In this document: positions 9,723 to 18,507 of the stretch, one piece after another
Layout: the number at the start of each line of letters is the position of its first letter
How positions within the stretch are numbered: position 1 is the stretch's first letter
DNA from: Terriglobia bacterium
GTDB taxonomy: Bacteria > Acidobacteriota > Terriglobia > Bryobacterales > Bryobacteraceae
Reading direction: 5' to 3'
Assembly (NCBI GenBank): GCA_020073445.1
Contig: JAIQFE010000001.1
Span: 434,001 to 498,000, forward strand
DNA length: 64,000 nucleotides
Notes under the pieces: generated by a model
What the model was told of the DNA's origin: nothing
Seen by the model: only the letters and a program-made list of their open reading frames with translations
Database searches by the model: none
Position numbers and translations under genes: made by a program

Positions 9723-9853
9723 TTGCCAAATCCCGTCCAGACATGGTACCAATCGACAAGACTGTAGGGAGTCGCCTTAAGGTGTGATAGGGCGATTTTT
9801 CGGGCCGGGAAGCTAATCGAGCGCCGTAGGCTGTCCGATAGCAACAGTAGACT

Positions 9854-10237
9854 ATGTTGGATCGCCGAGTTGAACCCAGAATGCTGTGCGCGGATCTGGT
9901 CGACATTCAGTGGAAAGACCCGAATGGACGCAGCCGCCGCGGCGTTGCAAACCTGGAAGACATTTCGCTTTCGGGCGCGTGTCTACAGGTAGACCGGCCG
10001 GTCCCCCTGGGCACGGCCCTGCATATCTCTTATCCCAACGGGGAATTAACCGGAAAAGTGAAATACTGTGTTTTTCGCGAAATCGGCTATTTCCTGGGGA
10101 TAGAATTTAGCGATGGCTGCCGCTGGTCTCAGCGCAGCTTCCGTCCGCAGCATCTGCTGGACCCGCGCCGTTTGGTGACGCGCAGCGTCAACCGGATCAA
10201 AGCCGAAAACGAAACTCCTCCGCCCTCGATTCACTGA
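9854..10237 (+). CDS. PilZ-like domain protein
   Basis: 127 residues. It opens with DRRVEPRM, a short basic RxxxR-type segment, followed by a beta barrel in which LEDISLSGACLQVDRPVPLGTALHISYPNG matches the PilZ core (D/N-x-S-x-x-G then a turn). PilZ domains bind cyclic di-GMP through the RxxxR and DxSxxG motifs; here they read RRVEPR and DISLSG, so binding is plausible. No ribosome site is obvious upstream of this ATG. It lies 109 bp ahead of the exosortase gene; an HD-GYP protein, which would degrade the ligand, is encoded at 22885. Confidence 0.72.
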   Translation: MLDRRVEPRMLCADLVDIQWKDPNGRSRRGVANLEDISLSGACLQVDRPVPLGTALHISYPNGELTGKVKYCVFREIGYFLGIEFSDGCRWSQRSFRPQHLLDPRRLVTRSVNRIKAENETPPPSIH

Positions 10238-10346
10238 ACGCCGCGCCCTTGGGCCGGTTTAGTATTGCTCCGGCTCGCAAGTACTGGTACCGAGGGTTCG
10301 TTCCTTCCCCGGATCTCACGCGGTATGCTGTAACTGAGCCGACAAC

Positions 10347-11273
10347 ATGGCCACCCTTGCCGATAAACTGCCTGAGCAAGCTCCTGCAAAGGCTCGCTCC
10401 ATATCCTGGCCCGCCGTGGCCTGGTTCGGCATCCTGTTGATCGCGGTTTATTTCCCGATTCTGAGCCATCTGGTTGCACAGTGGAGCACCGATGACGATG
10501 TGAGTCACGGGTTCTTTGTCCCCCTGGTCGCAGGCTACATCGCTTGGCAGAGGCGCGAGAAGCTCCTCGGCATCGAGTGGAAACCTGCCTGGTGGGGCGT
10601 TGCTCTTTTGATCTGGGCGGGGTTGCAGGCCTACCTGGGAATGCTGGGCGCGGAACTGTTTCTCCAGCGCACGGCTTTCCTGCTTTCGCTAGCGGCGATG
10701 TTGCTGATCCTGGGCGGGACCGGGCTGGTGCGGGAGCTGGCGTTCCCGCTGCTGCTGCTTCCGTTCATGGTTCCGCTTCCGACCGTGGTCTATAACCAGA
10801 TCACGTTCCCCCTGCAGTTGTTCGCGAGCGCGGTAGCGGAAAGGTCCCTGGAAGTATTGAATATTCCCGTGTTGCGGGACGGCAATATTCTGGAACTCGC
10901 GAGCCAAAAACTCTCGGTAGCCGAGGCTTGCAGCGGCATTCGCAGCTTGCTGTCGCTTTCGTTTCTATCTCTGGTCTACGCGTATTTTTTCGATCGAAAA
11001 GTATGGATGCGCTGGGTTCTGCTGATCGCCACTATTCCCATCGCGATTATCGCTAACTCGGCCCGCGTGACGCTTACCGGGGTTTTCAGCGAAATCGATC
11101 CGTCGCTGGCGGAGGGATTCTTTCACGAGGCGGAAGGGTGGGTGATCTTCGTGGTGGCGCTGGTTATTCTAGTGGTGGTGCACCAGGTGCTGAACTTCCT
11201 GTACCGTCGGCTGCGTCCAGAAACCGGCATCCCGTCGGAGCCAAACGTGCCGAAGGAGCAAGGTCTTGCTTAA
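10347..11273 (+). CDS. Exosortase (XrtA-like membrane transpeptidase)
   Basis: 308 residues, about eight membrane segments. Exosortases recognise C-terminal PEP-CTERM-type signals and transfer the protein during export, usually with exopolysaccharide production. The catalytic Cys is in VAEACSGIRSLLSL (about residue 194), the Arg in IANSARVTL (about 240) and the His in FFHEAEGW (about 260), so the Cys-Arg-His set is complete. The upstream loop TDDDVSHGFFVPLVAGY is the conserved exosortase periplasmic loop. The downstream EpsI-type gene starts inside its last codons. No protein with a PEP-CTERM tail is encoded in this window. Confidence 0.9.
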   Translation: MATLADKLPEQAPAKARSISWPAVAWFGILLIAVYFPILSHLVAQWSTDDDVSHGFFVPLVAGYIAWQRREKLLGIEWKPAWWGVALLIWAGLQAYLGMLGAELFLQRTAFLLSLAAMLLILGGTGLVRELAFPLLLLPFMVPLPTVVYNQITFPLQLFASAVAERSLEVLNIPVLRDGNILELASQKLSVAEACSGIRSLLSLSFLSLVYAYFFDRKVWMRWVLLIATIPIAIIANSARVTLTGVFSEIDPSLAEGFFHEAEGWVIFVVALVILVVVHQVLNFLYRRLRPETGIPSEPNVPKEQGLA

Positions 11274-11943
11274 ATTCCTGAACTCTCGGGCCGCCCGCAT
11301 TGTGACCGTCCTGCTGCTGGTCCAAGCAGCTCTGCTATATAGCGCGATCCGCCCGGAAATCGTTCCCCCCAGCCGCCCCCTGGATTCGGTTCCCACCACC
11401 CTGGGATCCTGGCAGCTGGCTCAGACTGGCGTCATCGAGCAGGAAGTCCTGGATGTTCTCAAGGCTGACGATATTCTGAACCGCGTGTACTGCACCTCCG
11501 CGACTGGGGATTGCGCGAAGACCCAACAGGGCGTGGCCGCGAACCTGTTCGTGGCGAGCTTTCGGACGCAACGTAACGGTAAGACGCCGCATTCGCCTAA
11601 GAATTGCCTTCCAGGGTCCGGCTGGGTGCCGCTTTCCTCCGGAGAAATGCCGATCGACGTCGGTCTCGCAGCGCCTATTTCCGTCAATCGGTACCTGATC
11701 GCTTACGGGAGCCAAAGACAGTTGGTCCTCTATTGGTATCAATCACGAAACCGGGTAGTGGCCAATGAGTACAAGGCCAAATTCTGGGTGATGGCGGACG
11801 CGATCCGTTTGAATCGCACCGATACGGCCTTGGTGCGCGTGATCGTTCCGCTAGTGGATCGGGATGAAGCGCAAGCCCAGGCCACCGCCACGGACTTTGT
11901 GAAATCGTTCTATTCGACCTTGCTCGATTACCTTCCAAGCTAG
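11266..11943 (+). CDS. EpsI/DUF3485 family exosortase-associated protein
   Basis: 225 residues, TTG start overlapping the exosortase stop by 8 bp. One N-terminal membrane anchor (IVTVLLLVQAALLYSAI) is followed by a periplasmic domain with family landmarks: LGSWQLAQTGVI, RVYCTSATGDCA, the loop TPHSPKNCLPGSGW (the conserved H-x-P-x-x-C-x-P-x-x-G-W) and LVLYWYQSRNRVVANEYKAKFW. EpsI proteins accompany exosortases, sometimes fused to them, and are thought to support the sorting reaction. The overlap makes co-translation with the exosortase likely. Confidence 0.88.
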   Translation: MLKFLNSRAARIVTVLLLVQAALLYSAIRPEIVPPSRPLDSVPTTLGSWQLAQTGVIEQEVLDVLKADDILNRVYCTSATGDCAKTQQGVAANLFVASFRTQRNGKTPHSPKNCLPGSGWVPLSSGEMPIDVGLAAPISVNRYLIAYGSQRQLVLYWYQSRNRVVANEYKAKFWVMADAIRLNRTDTALVRVIVPLVDRDEAQAQATATDFVKSFYSTLLDYLPS

Positions 11944-11949
11944 GCTGCT

Positions 11950-12378
11950 CTAGGTCGAAGAATCCGCGAGCGAAGAATCCAAAAGATAGATGCACCCGAT
12001 TCCGACCCCGTAAGCAAGCAGATCCAGGAAACTGAACTCCGTCCCCATCAGGCGCGCGCAAATTCGCACGATCAAATGCTCGCTCGCCAGCATGCGGGCG
12101 GGAATCATGGTCAGTTGAAACAGCTCGATGACCGTCATGATGGCCATCGCGGGTAGGGCCAACGCCGCGGTTCTCCACCAAAGCCGCAAAATCACGTAGA
12201 CCATCGCTGCGTACAAGGCATCGCCCAGGTATTTGTCGAAGATCACCACGCCCGTATGCACTGTTCGTGAGAGAATTCCTATCGCGATGATGCCAATCAG
12301 GCAGAGGACCCACGATGCGCGTGACTTCAATTTGGCGGCCATTTTCAACTGGCTGAGCGCAAAGGGCGGGGCGCGCAC
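11950..12378 (-). CDS. DUF2809 family membrane protein
   Basis: 142 residues from a GTG at 12378; an ATG at 12342 (MAAKLKSR) gives 130 residues and is equally possible, as neither has a good ribosome site. Four hydrophobic segments, with the family block DKYLGDALYAAMVYVILRLW (conserved D-x-x-x-D-x-x-A) and IELFQLTMIPARML. The family is of unknown function. It follows pgsA on the same strand after 51 bp and ends 6 bp from the convergent epsI-like gene. Confidence 0.75.
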   Translation of the reverse strand: MRAPPFALSQLKMAAKLKSRASWVLCLIGIIAIGILSRTVHTGVVIFDKYLGDALYAAMVYVILRLWWRTAALALPAMAIMTVIELFQLTMIPARMLASEHLIVRICARLMGTEFSFLDLLAYGVGIGCIYLLDSSLADSST

Positions 12379-12429
12379 CGCCTACGAATCTAACTATCAA
12401 CGCGCCGCGTTCCGTTTTGCGCGGAAGAA

Positions 12430-13089
12430 CTATTGTTGGGCGGGCGCGCCGCTGCGGGCCATAGCAGCCTGGGCGCGTTTCTTCTGTCGTTCGAACCGTA
12501 GCAGTTCCCTGCGGCGCCGCAACTTGACTCCCTCGTCCACCTTGCGCCAGAACTTGCCGAAATAAGCCGCCGCGGATACGAACCCAAAAATCACCACGGC
12601 CCACATCGCGAGCTGCCCGTAGTCGGCCAGTTGCGGCCAGCGGATACCGCCGATCACCAGGGCGATCGCGGCTACCTGCGTCACCATCTTGGTCTTACCC
12701 AGGTCGCTGGCGCGGATCGTGTAGCCGGAGGATGCGGCGATCGACCTCAGCCCGGTGACCGCGAACTCGCGGCCGATGATCAGAATCACCATCCAGGCCG
12801 GAACCAGCCGGATTTCCACCAGCGAAATCAGTGCGGCCGAGATCAGAAGCTTATCGGCAATCGGATCGAGCAGGGTGCCAACCGTAGTGACCTGCTTCCA
12901 GCGGCGCGCCAGATACCCGTCGATGAGGTCCGTCGCCGCGGCCGTCAAAAAGATCCCCAGGGCGAACAGTTCCCGCGGTACGGCGACCAGCCGCAGCCAG
13001 GCGACTCCGGAGCCGTCGGCAAGCAACGCGCCCACCAGCAGCGGCACGAAAAAGATCCGCAGCAGCGTCAATAAGTTCGGCAGGTTCAT
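12430..13089 (-). CDS. pgsA: CDP-diacylglycerol--glycerol-3-phosphate 3-phosphatidyltransferase
   Basis: 219 residues. It joins CDP-diacylglycerol and glycerol 3-phosphate to give phosphatidylglycerophosphate, the committed step to phosphatidylglycerol and cardiolipin. The CDP-alcohol phosphotransferase signature is complete: DLIDGYLARRWKQVTTVGT followed by LLDPIADKL, supplying the D-G, A-R, G and two D residues of the motif. Four to five membrane helices surround it; the N-terminus MNLPNLLTLLRI is typical. A basic C-terminal tail (RRRRELLRFERQKKRAQ) is longer than in E. coli. It lies 22 bp after hflX on the same strand. Confidence 0.95.
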   Translation of the reverse strand: MNLPNLLTLLRIFFVPLLVGALLADGSGVAWLRLVAVPRELFALGIFLTAAATDLIDGYLARRWKQVTTVGTLLDPIADKLLISAALISLVEIRLVPAWMVILIIGREFAVTGLRSIAASSGYTIRASDLGKTKMVTQVAAIALVIGGIRWPQLADYGQLAMWAVVIFGFVSAAAYFGKFWRKVDEGVKLRRRRELLRFERQKKRAQAAMARSGAPAQQ

Positions 13090-13111
13090 CCGATGTTAAC
13101 GATAATACCCT

Positions 13112-14428
13112 CTAGCGCAGGGCCAGCGCATACTGCCTCAGTTTTCGCCGGATGGAGGCGGGCGCCACCGCATCCACATAACAGTATTGGTCGTCGTACC
13201 GCGTGGCTAAGACGCGGGCGTGCTCATGCAACAGATGCAGCGGACCGCCTTCACCCACCGGAAAGCGAAACGAGCACTGGGCCAGCGGATCCACCGACAG
13301 GGTCTGGTCGATCTTCTGCAGCAATTCCTCGAATCCCTGGCCGGTGGCGGCTGAGATGGCCACCGCTCCCGCCGGTTGATGCTCTGGATCGCCCAGAATC
13401 CGCCGGGCGAGTGCTCCGGAGTCGGGATCACCCGGAATCAGGTCTACCTTGTTCAGCACCAGTATCTGCGGCGTCTCGCCCGCGCCGATTTCATTCAGAG
13501 TGGCGAGAACATGCGCCGTCTGCTCCTCGGCCGAGGCGGAACTTGCGTCCACCACGTGCAGCAGCAGCTCGGATTCGACCACCTCTTCGAGAGTGGCGCG
13601 AAATGCCCGGATCAGCGTCGTCGGCAAATTGCGAATGAACCCGACGGTATCGCTCACCAGCACGTGGCGTTTCGAAGGCAGCACGATATGCCGCACCGTC
13701 GGGTCGAGCGTGGCGAACATCTTGGCGTCGGCCAGTACGCCTGCTCCGGTCAGCCGGTTGAACAGCGTCGATTTGCCAGCGTTGGTGTAGCCCACCAGCG
13801 CCAGAGTCGCCAGCGGGACAGCCTGCCTCTGTTGCCGTTGCGTGGTGCGGCCGCCGCGCACGCGCTCCAGGCCACGCTCGATGGCCTGAATGCGCTGGTG
13901 AATCCGCCGCCGGTCCGTTTCGAGTTTCGTTTCGCCGGGTCCTCGGGTTCCGATTCCACCGCCCAGCCGGGACATCGCCGCGCCATGGCCGGTCAAGCGC
14001 GGCAGCAGATAGTTCAACTGTGCCAGCTCCACTTGTAACTGGCCCTCGCGGGTTCGCGCGCGGCGCGCGAAAATGTCCAGAATGAGCTGGGTCCGGTCGA
14101 GGACTTTCACGTCCAGCGCCTTCTCTAAATTGCGCTGCTGCGTCGGAGTCAACTCCTGGTCGAAGATCACCACGGACGCATCGTGAAAGTGGACCTGGGT
14201 TTTGAGTTCGTCGACCTTGCCCGAGCCGATGAGAGTGGCCGCACTGGCGCGCTGCAGCGTTTGGATAGAACGCTCGGCGACGGTCGCACCCGCGGTCGCT
14301 GCCAGGACCTCCAGTTCTTCGAGAGATTCTTCGGCGCTGATCAGTGAGGGGGCGGCGCGGGCATCCTGCGAACGAGCCTTGCGCCCGCTCAGCTTCAGGC
14401 CGACGAGGAGGGCGATTTCCGTGGACAA
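13112..14428 (-). CDS. hflX: GTPase HflX
   Basis: 438 residues, TTG start. HflX binds 50S subunits and splits stalled or heat-damaged ribosomes. The N-terminal domain carries the HflX glycine-rich and helical region ([11 protein letters not shown], and [20 protein letters not shown]). [21 protein letters not shown] leads into the G domain, with G1 GYTNAGKST (about 211), LDPTVRHI, G3 [10 protein letters not shown] and G4 NKVD. It follows hfq by 31 bp, the same gene order as in E. coli (hfq-hflX), and precedes pgsA. Confidence 0.95.
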   Translation of the reverse strand: MSTEIALLVGLKLSGRKARSQDARAAPSLISAEESLEELEVLAATAGATVAERSIQTLQRASAATLIGSGKVDELKTQVHFHDASVVIFDQELTPTQQRNLEKALDVKVLDRTQLILDIFARRARTREGQLQVELAQLNYLLPRLTGHGAAMSRLGGGIGTRGPGETKLETDRRRIHQRIQAIERGLERVRGGRTTQRQQRQAVPLATLALVGYTNAGKSTLFNRLTGAGVLADAKMFATLDPTVRHIVLPSKRHVLVSDTVGFIRNLPTTLIRAFRATLEEVVESELLLHVVDASSASAEEQTAHVLATLNEIGAGETPQILVLNKVDLIPGDPDSGALARRILGDPEHQPAGAVAISAATGQGFEELLQKIDQTLSVDPLAQCSFRFPVGEGGPLHLLHEHARVLATRYDDQYCYVDAVAPASIRRKLRQYALALR

Positions 14429-14459
14429 GAGCCTTTTCCCGTTGGCCTGCTTCCGGATG

Positions 14460-14753
14460 TTAACTGGCCGGTTCGCCCGGCGTCCCGGGAGCGGCGTGCG
14501 CGCCCACTGCGGCGCTGGAGTGCGCTCCGGGCGGTCCGGAATGGAACGGCCGCGAAACTACAACCGTGGAGATCGCGTGCTTGAAAATGAGTTGTTCCTG
14601 GTTGTTGGTCTCGAGCACGACAGAATACTTATCGAAACTCTTGATCTTGCCCGAGAGCTTCACGCCGCTCATCAGGTAGATCGTGAGAAAGGTTTTGTCT
14701 TTGCGCGCGTTGTTTAGAAATGATTCTTGTATGTTTTGCGCTTGCTTTTCCAT
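14460..14753 (-). CDS. hfq: RNA chaperone Hfq
   Basis: 97 residues. Sm-fold hexamer that pairs small RNAs with mRNAs. The Sm1 region ([39 protein letters not shown]) and Sm2 region ([14 protein letters not shown]) are standard, with the proximal-site YKHAI-type motif as FKHAIST. The disordered tail after residue 68 is rich in Gly, Ala, Pro and His rather than the acidic tail of enterobacteria. A good AGGAG lies 6 nt before the ATG, and two alternative hairpins lie just upstream (separate entry). Confidence 0.96.
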   Translation of the reverse strand: MEKQAQNIQESFLNNARKDKTFLTIYLMSGVKLSGKIKSFDKYSVVLETNNQEQLIFKHAISTVVVSRPFHSGPPGAHSSAAVGAHAAPGTPGEPAS

Positions 14754-14764
14754 GGGTAGCTCCT

Positions 14765-14798
14765 AAAAAAAGCCCACGGGGCACAATCAGCTCGCCCC
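14765..14798 (-). promoter_or_regulatory. hfq leader: two mutually exclusive hairpins before the ribosome site
   Basis: Read on the minus strand, GGGGC (94-98) can pair with GCCCC (78-82), or the end of the latter can instead form GCCC-CGT-GGGC (72-82), which is followed directly by seven T residues (14771-14765) and then AGGAG of hfq. The second form looks like a small intrinsic terminator or a ribosome-site-adjacent hairpin. The stem is short (4 bp), so this is tentative. Confidence 0.35.
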
Positions 14799-14861
14799 GC
14801 CGGGCGGAATTTCATGGCCGCTCACTATAATACCCTACGAGCCTCAGCCATGCGCTATGAA

Positions 14862-15545
14862 TTACTTCCTGGCTCGGACGTAAGTACTAGCGACCACGAG
14901 ATTTCCGGCCAGGTACTTCCAGGACGAGGGCAGAATCCATTTCGAAACCGGGACCTCAAAGCGGCGGCGCACGGTCTCACTTCGCTCCACTTCGAACGTA
15001 TGGCCGACCTGGCTCACGAACGCGGGAGCGGTCCAGTGGTGGGGATGAAGCCGGTCGATCCAAAAGAAGGGCCGGGCCCACTTCGGGAAGCTGTGGATCA
15101 TCAGCAGCAACGTTCCTCCCGGACGCAAAACCCGCCGGATCTCGGCCAGAGCGGCGGACGGGTCCTGCATATGATCGAGCGCGTTGAAGCAAATTGCAAG
15201 GTCGACGGAATCGGATGCGAGCGGGAGCGCTTCGCCTAGTCCTGCAAGCGACAATTGCGGGCCCTGCAGCGTCATTCTCGATTCGTATTGCAGCAAAAGA
15301 GGATCGATGCGGATGCGTTCGGCGGCATTGTCGACAAAGTGGATCAAGCCCACCGGGCCGCAGCCGATGTCGAGCACACGGCGGCCGGTGAAAAAATCCC
15401 GCGAGCAGCCGAAGCGCGGGAGTTCCTCAGACCAATACTTCGGGACGTCGAGATTCTGGTAGGGCGCGGCCTTGGTCCAGGTTTGCCAAAAATGGAGCTC
15501 GAGCCGTTGCGAAGCGCTCCAGCGATCCCGCGTGACTCCATTCAT
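14862..15545 (-). CDS. Class I SAM-dependent methyltransferase
   Basis: 227 residues, soluble. Methyltransferase motif I is RVLDIGCGPVGLIHFV (about residues 60-75), the acidic loop is RIDPLL, and motif IV/post-I is LAICFNALDHMQDPSAALAEIRRVLRPGGTLLLMIH, typical of Methyltransf_11 proteins. The C-terminal part (LHPHHWTAPAFVSQVG) may contribute to the acceptor site. The acceptor is unknown. It stands alone between hfq and a membrane protein gene. Confidence 0.82.
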   Translation of the reverse strand: MNGVTRDRWSASQRLELHFWQTWTKAAPYQNLDVPKYWSEELPRFGCSRDFFTGRRVLDIGCGPVGLIHFVDNAAERIRIDPLLLQYESRMTLQGPQLSLAGLGEALPLASDSVDLAICFNALDHMQDPSAALAEIRRVLRPGGTLLLMIHSFPKWARPFFWIDRLHPHHWTAPAFVSQVGHTFEVERSETVRRRFEVPVSKWILPSSWKYLAGNLVVASTYVRARK

Positions 15546-15595
15546 TCCGAGACTATCTTCTCACGTGGGCCTCTCATGCGGGCTTCTCACGCCGC

Positions 15596-16243
15596 CTAGA
15601 CGAGCCGATTCCAGTCAAACCACCAGGCCCACAACGGAATCAGCCAGATCCCCAGGCTGAACCTTGCCAGAAATTCCGCGCTCGGGGGTGGCGAACCGAA
15701 TGCGTTGGCGACATAGACCAGCGTCATAAAAACCACGAATGCCCAGAAGCCGTAGATGCCCGCGTGGTTCCGGGCGCGAGTCGTAGAGGCGTACATCCAC
15801 ACGCCGCACGCGAACATGACGCTCTCCACTGCGATGGTTCCGGCCACGGAATTCCAAAGTCCCAGACCGAAGAGCGCTGTTCCGCCAGGGTACAGGGGCA
15901 GATCCGGCCGGTGCGTGAAGAAATCCAGGACCCAGTGGCTGACCACGCCGAAGCCAACGACCACGGCGCCGGCTACGTAGCGCGTGGCGCCCCAATAGAT
16001 CAAGGCGAACAGCGCGCCCCACACGACCGACATCACCAGACTGTGCGAATAGGGATAAGAAACGAAATTCAGTGGCGTGAACGCGGTATTGCCTGGATCG
16101 ATCCGAACGTGCTCCCATCCAGCCAGCAAGAAGATCGGCCACAGTAGGTCGAGCGCCATGGGCGCGGCCATCAGCACGCCCAGCGACGCCCGCGGCGCCA
16201 CGCGTTTCGATGCGAAGCCGACTGCCATGTGGCCGATGAACAT
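15596..16243 (-). CDS. YdjM/LexA-binding type membrane hydrolase-like protein
   Basis: 215 residues, five to six membrane segments. It begins MFIGHMAVGFASKR and carries His/Asp clusters at membrane edges: YPYSHSLVMSVVW and GVVSHWVLDFFTHRPDLPL. The pattern H...H-x-x-x-D...H is shared with membrane-bound putative metal-dependent hydrolases (DUF457/YdjM-like). No biochemical role is known for close relatives. It is divergent from the photolyase gene with 35 bp between starts. Confidence 0.6.
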   Translation of the reverse strand: MFIGHMAVGFASKRVAPRASLGVLMAAPMALDLLWPIFLLAGWEHVRIDPGNTAFTPLNFVSYPYSHSLVMSVVWGALFALIYWGATRYVAGAVVVGFGVVSHWVLDFFTHRPDLPLYPGGTALFGLGLWNSVAGTIAVESVMFACGVWMYASTTRARNHAGIYGFWAFVVFMTLVYVANAFGSPPPSAEFLARFSLGIWLIPLWAWWFDWNRLV

Positions 16244-16278
16244 AGGACTCTGTTTCAGTGTAGGCTCAAAGGTTCACG

Positions 16279-17661
16279 GTGTCAGACGAGAAATCGGGTC
16301 ACGTTCGGTCGATGAACCTGAACGAGTACCCACTGCGTTCGGGCGGGCGATACGTGCTGTATTGGTCGCAAGTGAATCGCCGTGTCGATTCCAACCACGC
16401 CTTGTCGTTCGCGGCACATTTGGCCAACAGCCTGGGGCTTCCGGTGCTTTTCTATGAAGGGCTCACTTGGTCGCATCCCCACGCGAACGATCGTCTTCAC
16501 ACCTTCATTCTCGAAGGCATTCCCGACAACGCCGCGCGGGCCGCCGCGCTGGGAATGGGCTATGTCTTCTACTATCGCCGGCGACGCTCCGATCCGGACG
16601 ATATCGTTTATCGCATCGCAGCCGATGCAGCAGCATTAGTCACGGATGATTATCCGGGCTATCTCGTTCGCGATCATAATCGAAGCGTTTCCAGGAAAAT
16701 CGGGATTCCTTACTACGCTGTGGATGCGAGCTGCATTGTTCCTATGGAACACTTCGGCAAGCAGGAGTACGCGGCCTACACGATCCGGCCCAAAATCCAT
16801 CGGGTGCTTCAGGAGCACTTGAAACCTGTCGTGCCGATTCGCATGAAGAAACGCTGGACGGAGGCTTTGCCTTCCTTCCATACAGGAGTGACGCGCGAAA
16901 GCATCCCAGCACTGCTGGCGGCAAGCGAGATCGATCATAGCGTGACTCCTTCGGCTGAGTTTCGCGGTGGCCGGCGTGAGGCGAAACGGCGCTTACGGCA
17001 TTTCCTTACGCATAACCTCAAACGCTACGCACGGCTCAACCGGGAACCGTCCGCGCGGGCCACTTCACAGCTCAGCCCGTATCTGCATTTCGGCCACATC
17101 TCTTCGTTGGAAATCGCTCTGGCCGTCCAAGGCTACGCCGGCGAACACAAGCTGATCGCAACCGAATTCCTGGAACAACTGATCGTCCGCCGCGAACTGG
17201 CGTTTAACTTCGCCCGCTACGGCCCGAGCCCGGATTCGCTGGCGGCCCTGCCAACATGGGCTCAGACGACACTTAGAAAGCATGCCGCAGATCCACGGAA
17301 GCCCGTGTATACCCGCCGGCAGTTCGAACAAGCGGACACGCACGACCCGCTGTGGAATGCGACGCAGCGCGAACTCCTGCGCGATGGCGTGATCCAGGGA
17401 TATTATCGGATGTACTGGGGAAAGAAGATTGTCGAGTGGTGCGGTTCGCACCATGAGGCGCTCGAAATCATGACTCATCTGCACGATCGCTATGCCATGG
17501 ATGGGCGCGATCCCAATACTTACGCCAATATTCTCTGGTGTTTCGGCTTGCATGACCGGCCTTGGCCGGAACGGGCTGTTCTGGGCGCGGTGCGCTACAT
17601 GTCTTTGGATGGCATGAAACGCAAAACGGACGTGGATGCATATGTGCGGCAAACCACATGA
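16279..17661 (+). CDS. phr: Class II deoxyribodipyrimidine photolyase
   Basis: 460 residues, GTG start preceded by AAAGG. It repairs cyclobutane pyrimidine dimers using blue light and FAD. The class II layout is clear: YVLYWSQVNRRVDSNHAL at the start of the alpha/beta antenna domain, then a C-terminal FAD domain with SQLSPYLHFGHIS, ELAFNFARYG, YYRMYWGKKIVEW and DGRDPNTYANILWCFGLHDRPW. This differs from class I enzymes. An ATG at residue 12 is an alternative start. The next gene begins within its stop (ATGA). Confidence 0.95.
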   Translation: MSDEKSGHVRSMNLNEYPLRSGGRYVLYWSQVNRRVDSNHALSFAAHLANSLGLPVLFYEGLTWSHPHANDRLHTFILEGIPDNAARAAALGMGYVFYYRRRRSDPDDIVYRIAADAAALVTDDYPGYLVRDHNRSVSRKIGIPYYAVDASCIVPMEHFGKQEYAAYTIRPKIHRVLQEHLKPVVPIRMKKRWTEALPSFHTGVTRESIPALLAASEIDHSVTPSAEFRGGRREAKRRLRHFLTHNLKRYARLNREPSARATSQLSPYLHFGHISSLEIALAVQGYAGEHKLIATEFLEQLIVRRELAFNFARYGPSPDSLAALPTWAQTTLRKHAADPRKPVYTRRQFEQADTHDPLWNATQRELLRDGVIQGYYRMYWGKKIVEWCGSHHEALEIMTHLHDRYAMDGRDPNTYANILWCFGLHDRPWPERAVLGAVRYMSLDGMKRKTDVDAYVRQTT

Positions 17662-18503
17662 ACGTCGCTATCACCGGAACCTCGGGATTTATCGGACGCG
17701 CCGTCGCCGAACATCTTCGGAGTTCCGGTCATATCGTACGTGCGGTTTCCCTGCGCGGCGTCCTCCCGCCTGAGGCGCTTGCGGGCGTAAACGCGGTCGT
17801 TCATCTGGCGGGCGAGCCAGTCGCGCAGCGTTGGACCGCAGCCGTGCGTGAAAAAATCATGCGCAGCCGGGTGGAAGGTACCCGCGCGCTGGTGGCTGCC
17901 ATGCGCGGGCAGCCGCCTCAAGTCTTGATCAGCGCGTCGGCGGTGGGATACTACGGCTCGCGCGGCGACGAAATCCTGCTGGAATCCGCACCGCCCGCGG
18001 ATGATTTCCTGGGCAGGGTCGCGGCAGCCTGGGAAGAAGAAGCACAAGCCGCCGAACCCTTGGGCGTTCGTGTAGCCAGAATACGGATCGGCATGGTGGT
18101 GGGGCCAAACGGAGGCGCGCTGGCGCGGATGCTTCCTCCGTTCCAGCTGGGCGTCGGGGGAAGGCTCGGCAGCGGACGCCAGTGGATGTCGTGGATCCAC
18201 ATTGATGACCTGGTTGCGCTGATCGTTTTCCTGATGAAGGAATCCACCGTGCGTGGAGTATTCAACGCGACCTCGCCCTTTCCGGTGACCAATCGCGAAT
18301 TCACGCAAGCCTTGGCGGATGCCGTGCATCGCCCGGCGATCTTGCCGGTCCCCGCGTTCGCCTTGAGGTTGATTTTTGGGGAAATGTCCGAGGTCCTGTT
18401 AGCCAGCCAACGCGCGGTGCCCGACGCCGCGCAACGTGCAGGCTTCATCTTTCAACATCCGGACATCTTCGCGGCGCTGGCCCAGATTGTCCAGGGAGGA
18501 TGA
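17658..18503 (+). CDS. TIGR01777-type SDR epimerase (YfcH-like)
   Basis: 281 residues. The start overlaps the photolyase stop as ATGA, so the pair is coupled. NAD(P)-binding Rossmann motif TGTSGFIGRAVAEHL at the N-terminus, then VVHLAGEPVAQRWTAAVREKIMRSRVEGTRALV, the family block of TIGR01777 proteins, and SASAVGYYGSRGDE with the Tyr of the SDR active site. PWIHIDDL-like WMSWIHIDDL lies near residue 178. The substrate is unknown. The association with photolyase is also seen in other bacteria, where these genes often sit near UV-response functions, but a role in repair is not shown. Confidence 0.9.
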   Translation: MNVAITGTSGFIGRAVAEHLRSSGHIVRAVSLRGVLPPEALAGVNAVVHLAGEPVAQRWTAAVREKIMRSRVEGTRALVAAMRGQPPQVLISASAVGYYGSRGDEILLESAPPADDFLGRVAAAWEEEAQAAEPLGVRVARIRIGMVVGPNGGALARMLPPFQLGVGGRLGSGRQWMSWIHIDDLVALIVFLMKESTVRGVFNATSPFPVTNREFTQALADAVHRPAILPVPAFALRLIFGEMSEVLLASQRAVPDAAQRAGFIFQHPDIFAALAQIVQGG

Positions 18504-18507
18504 CCAG

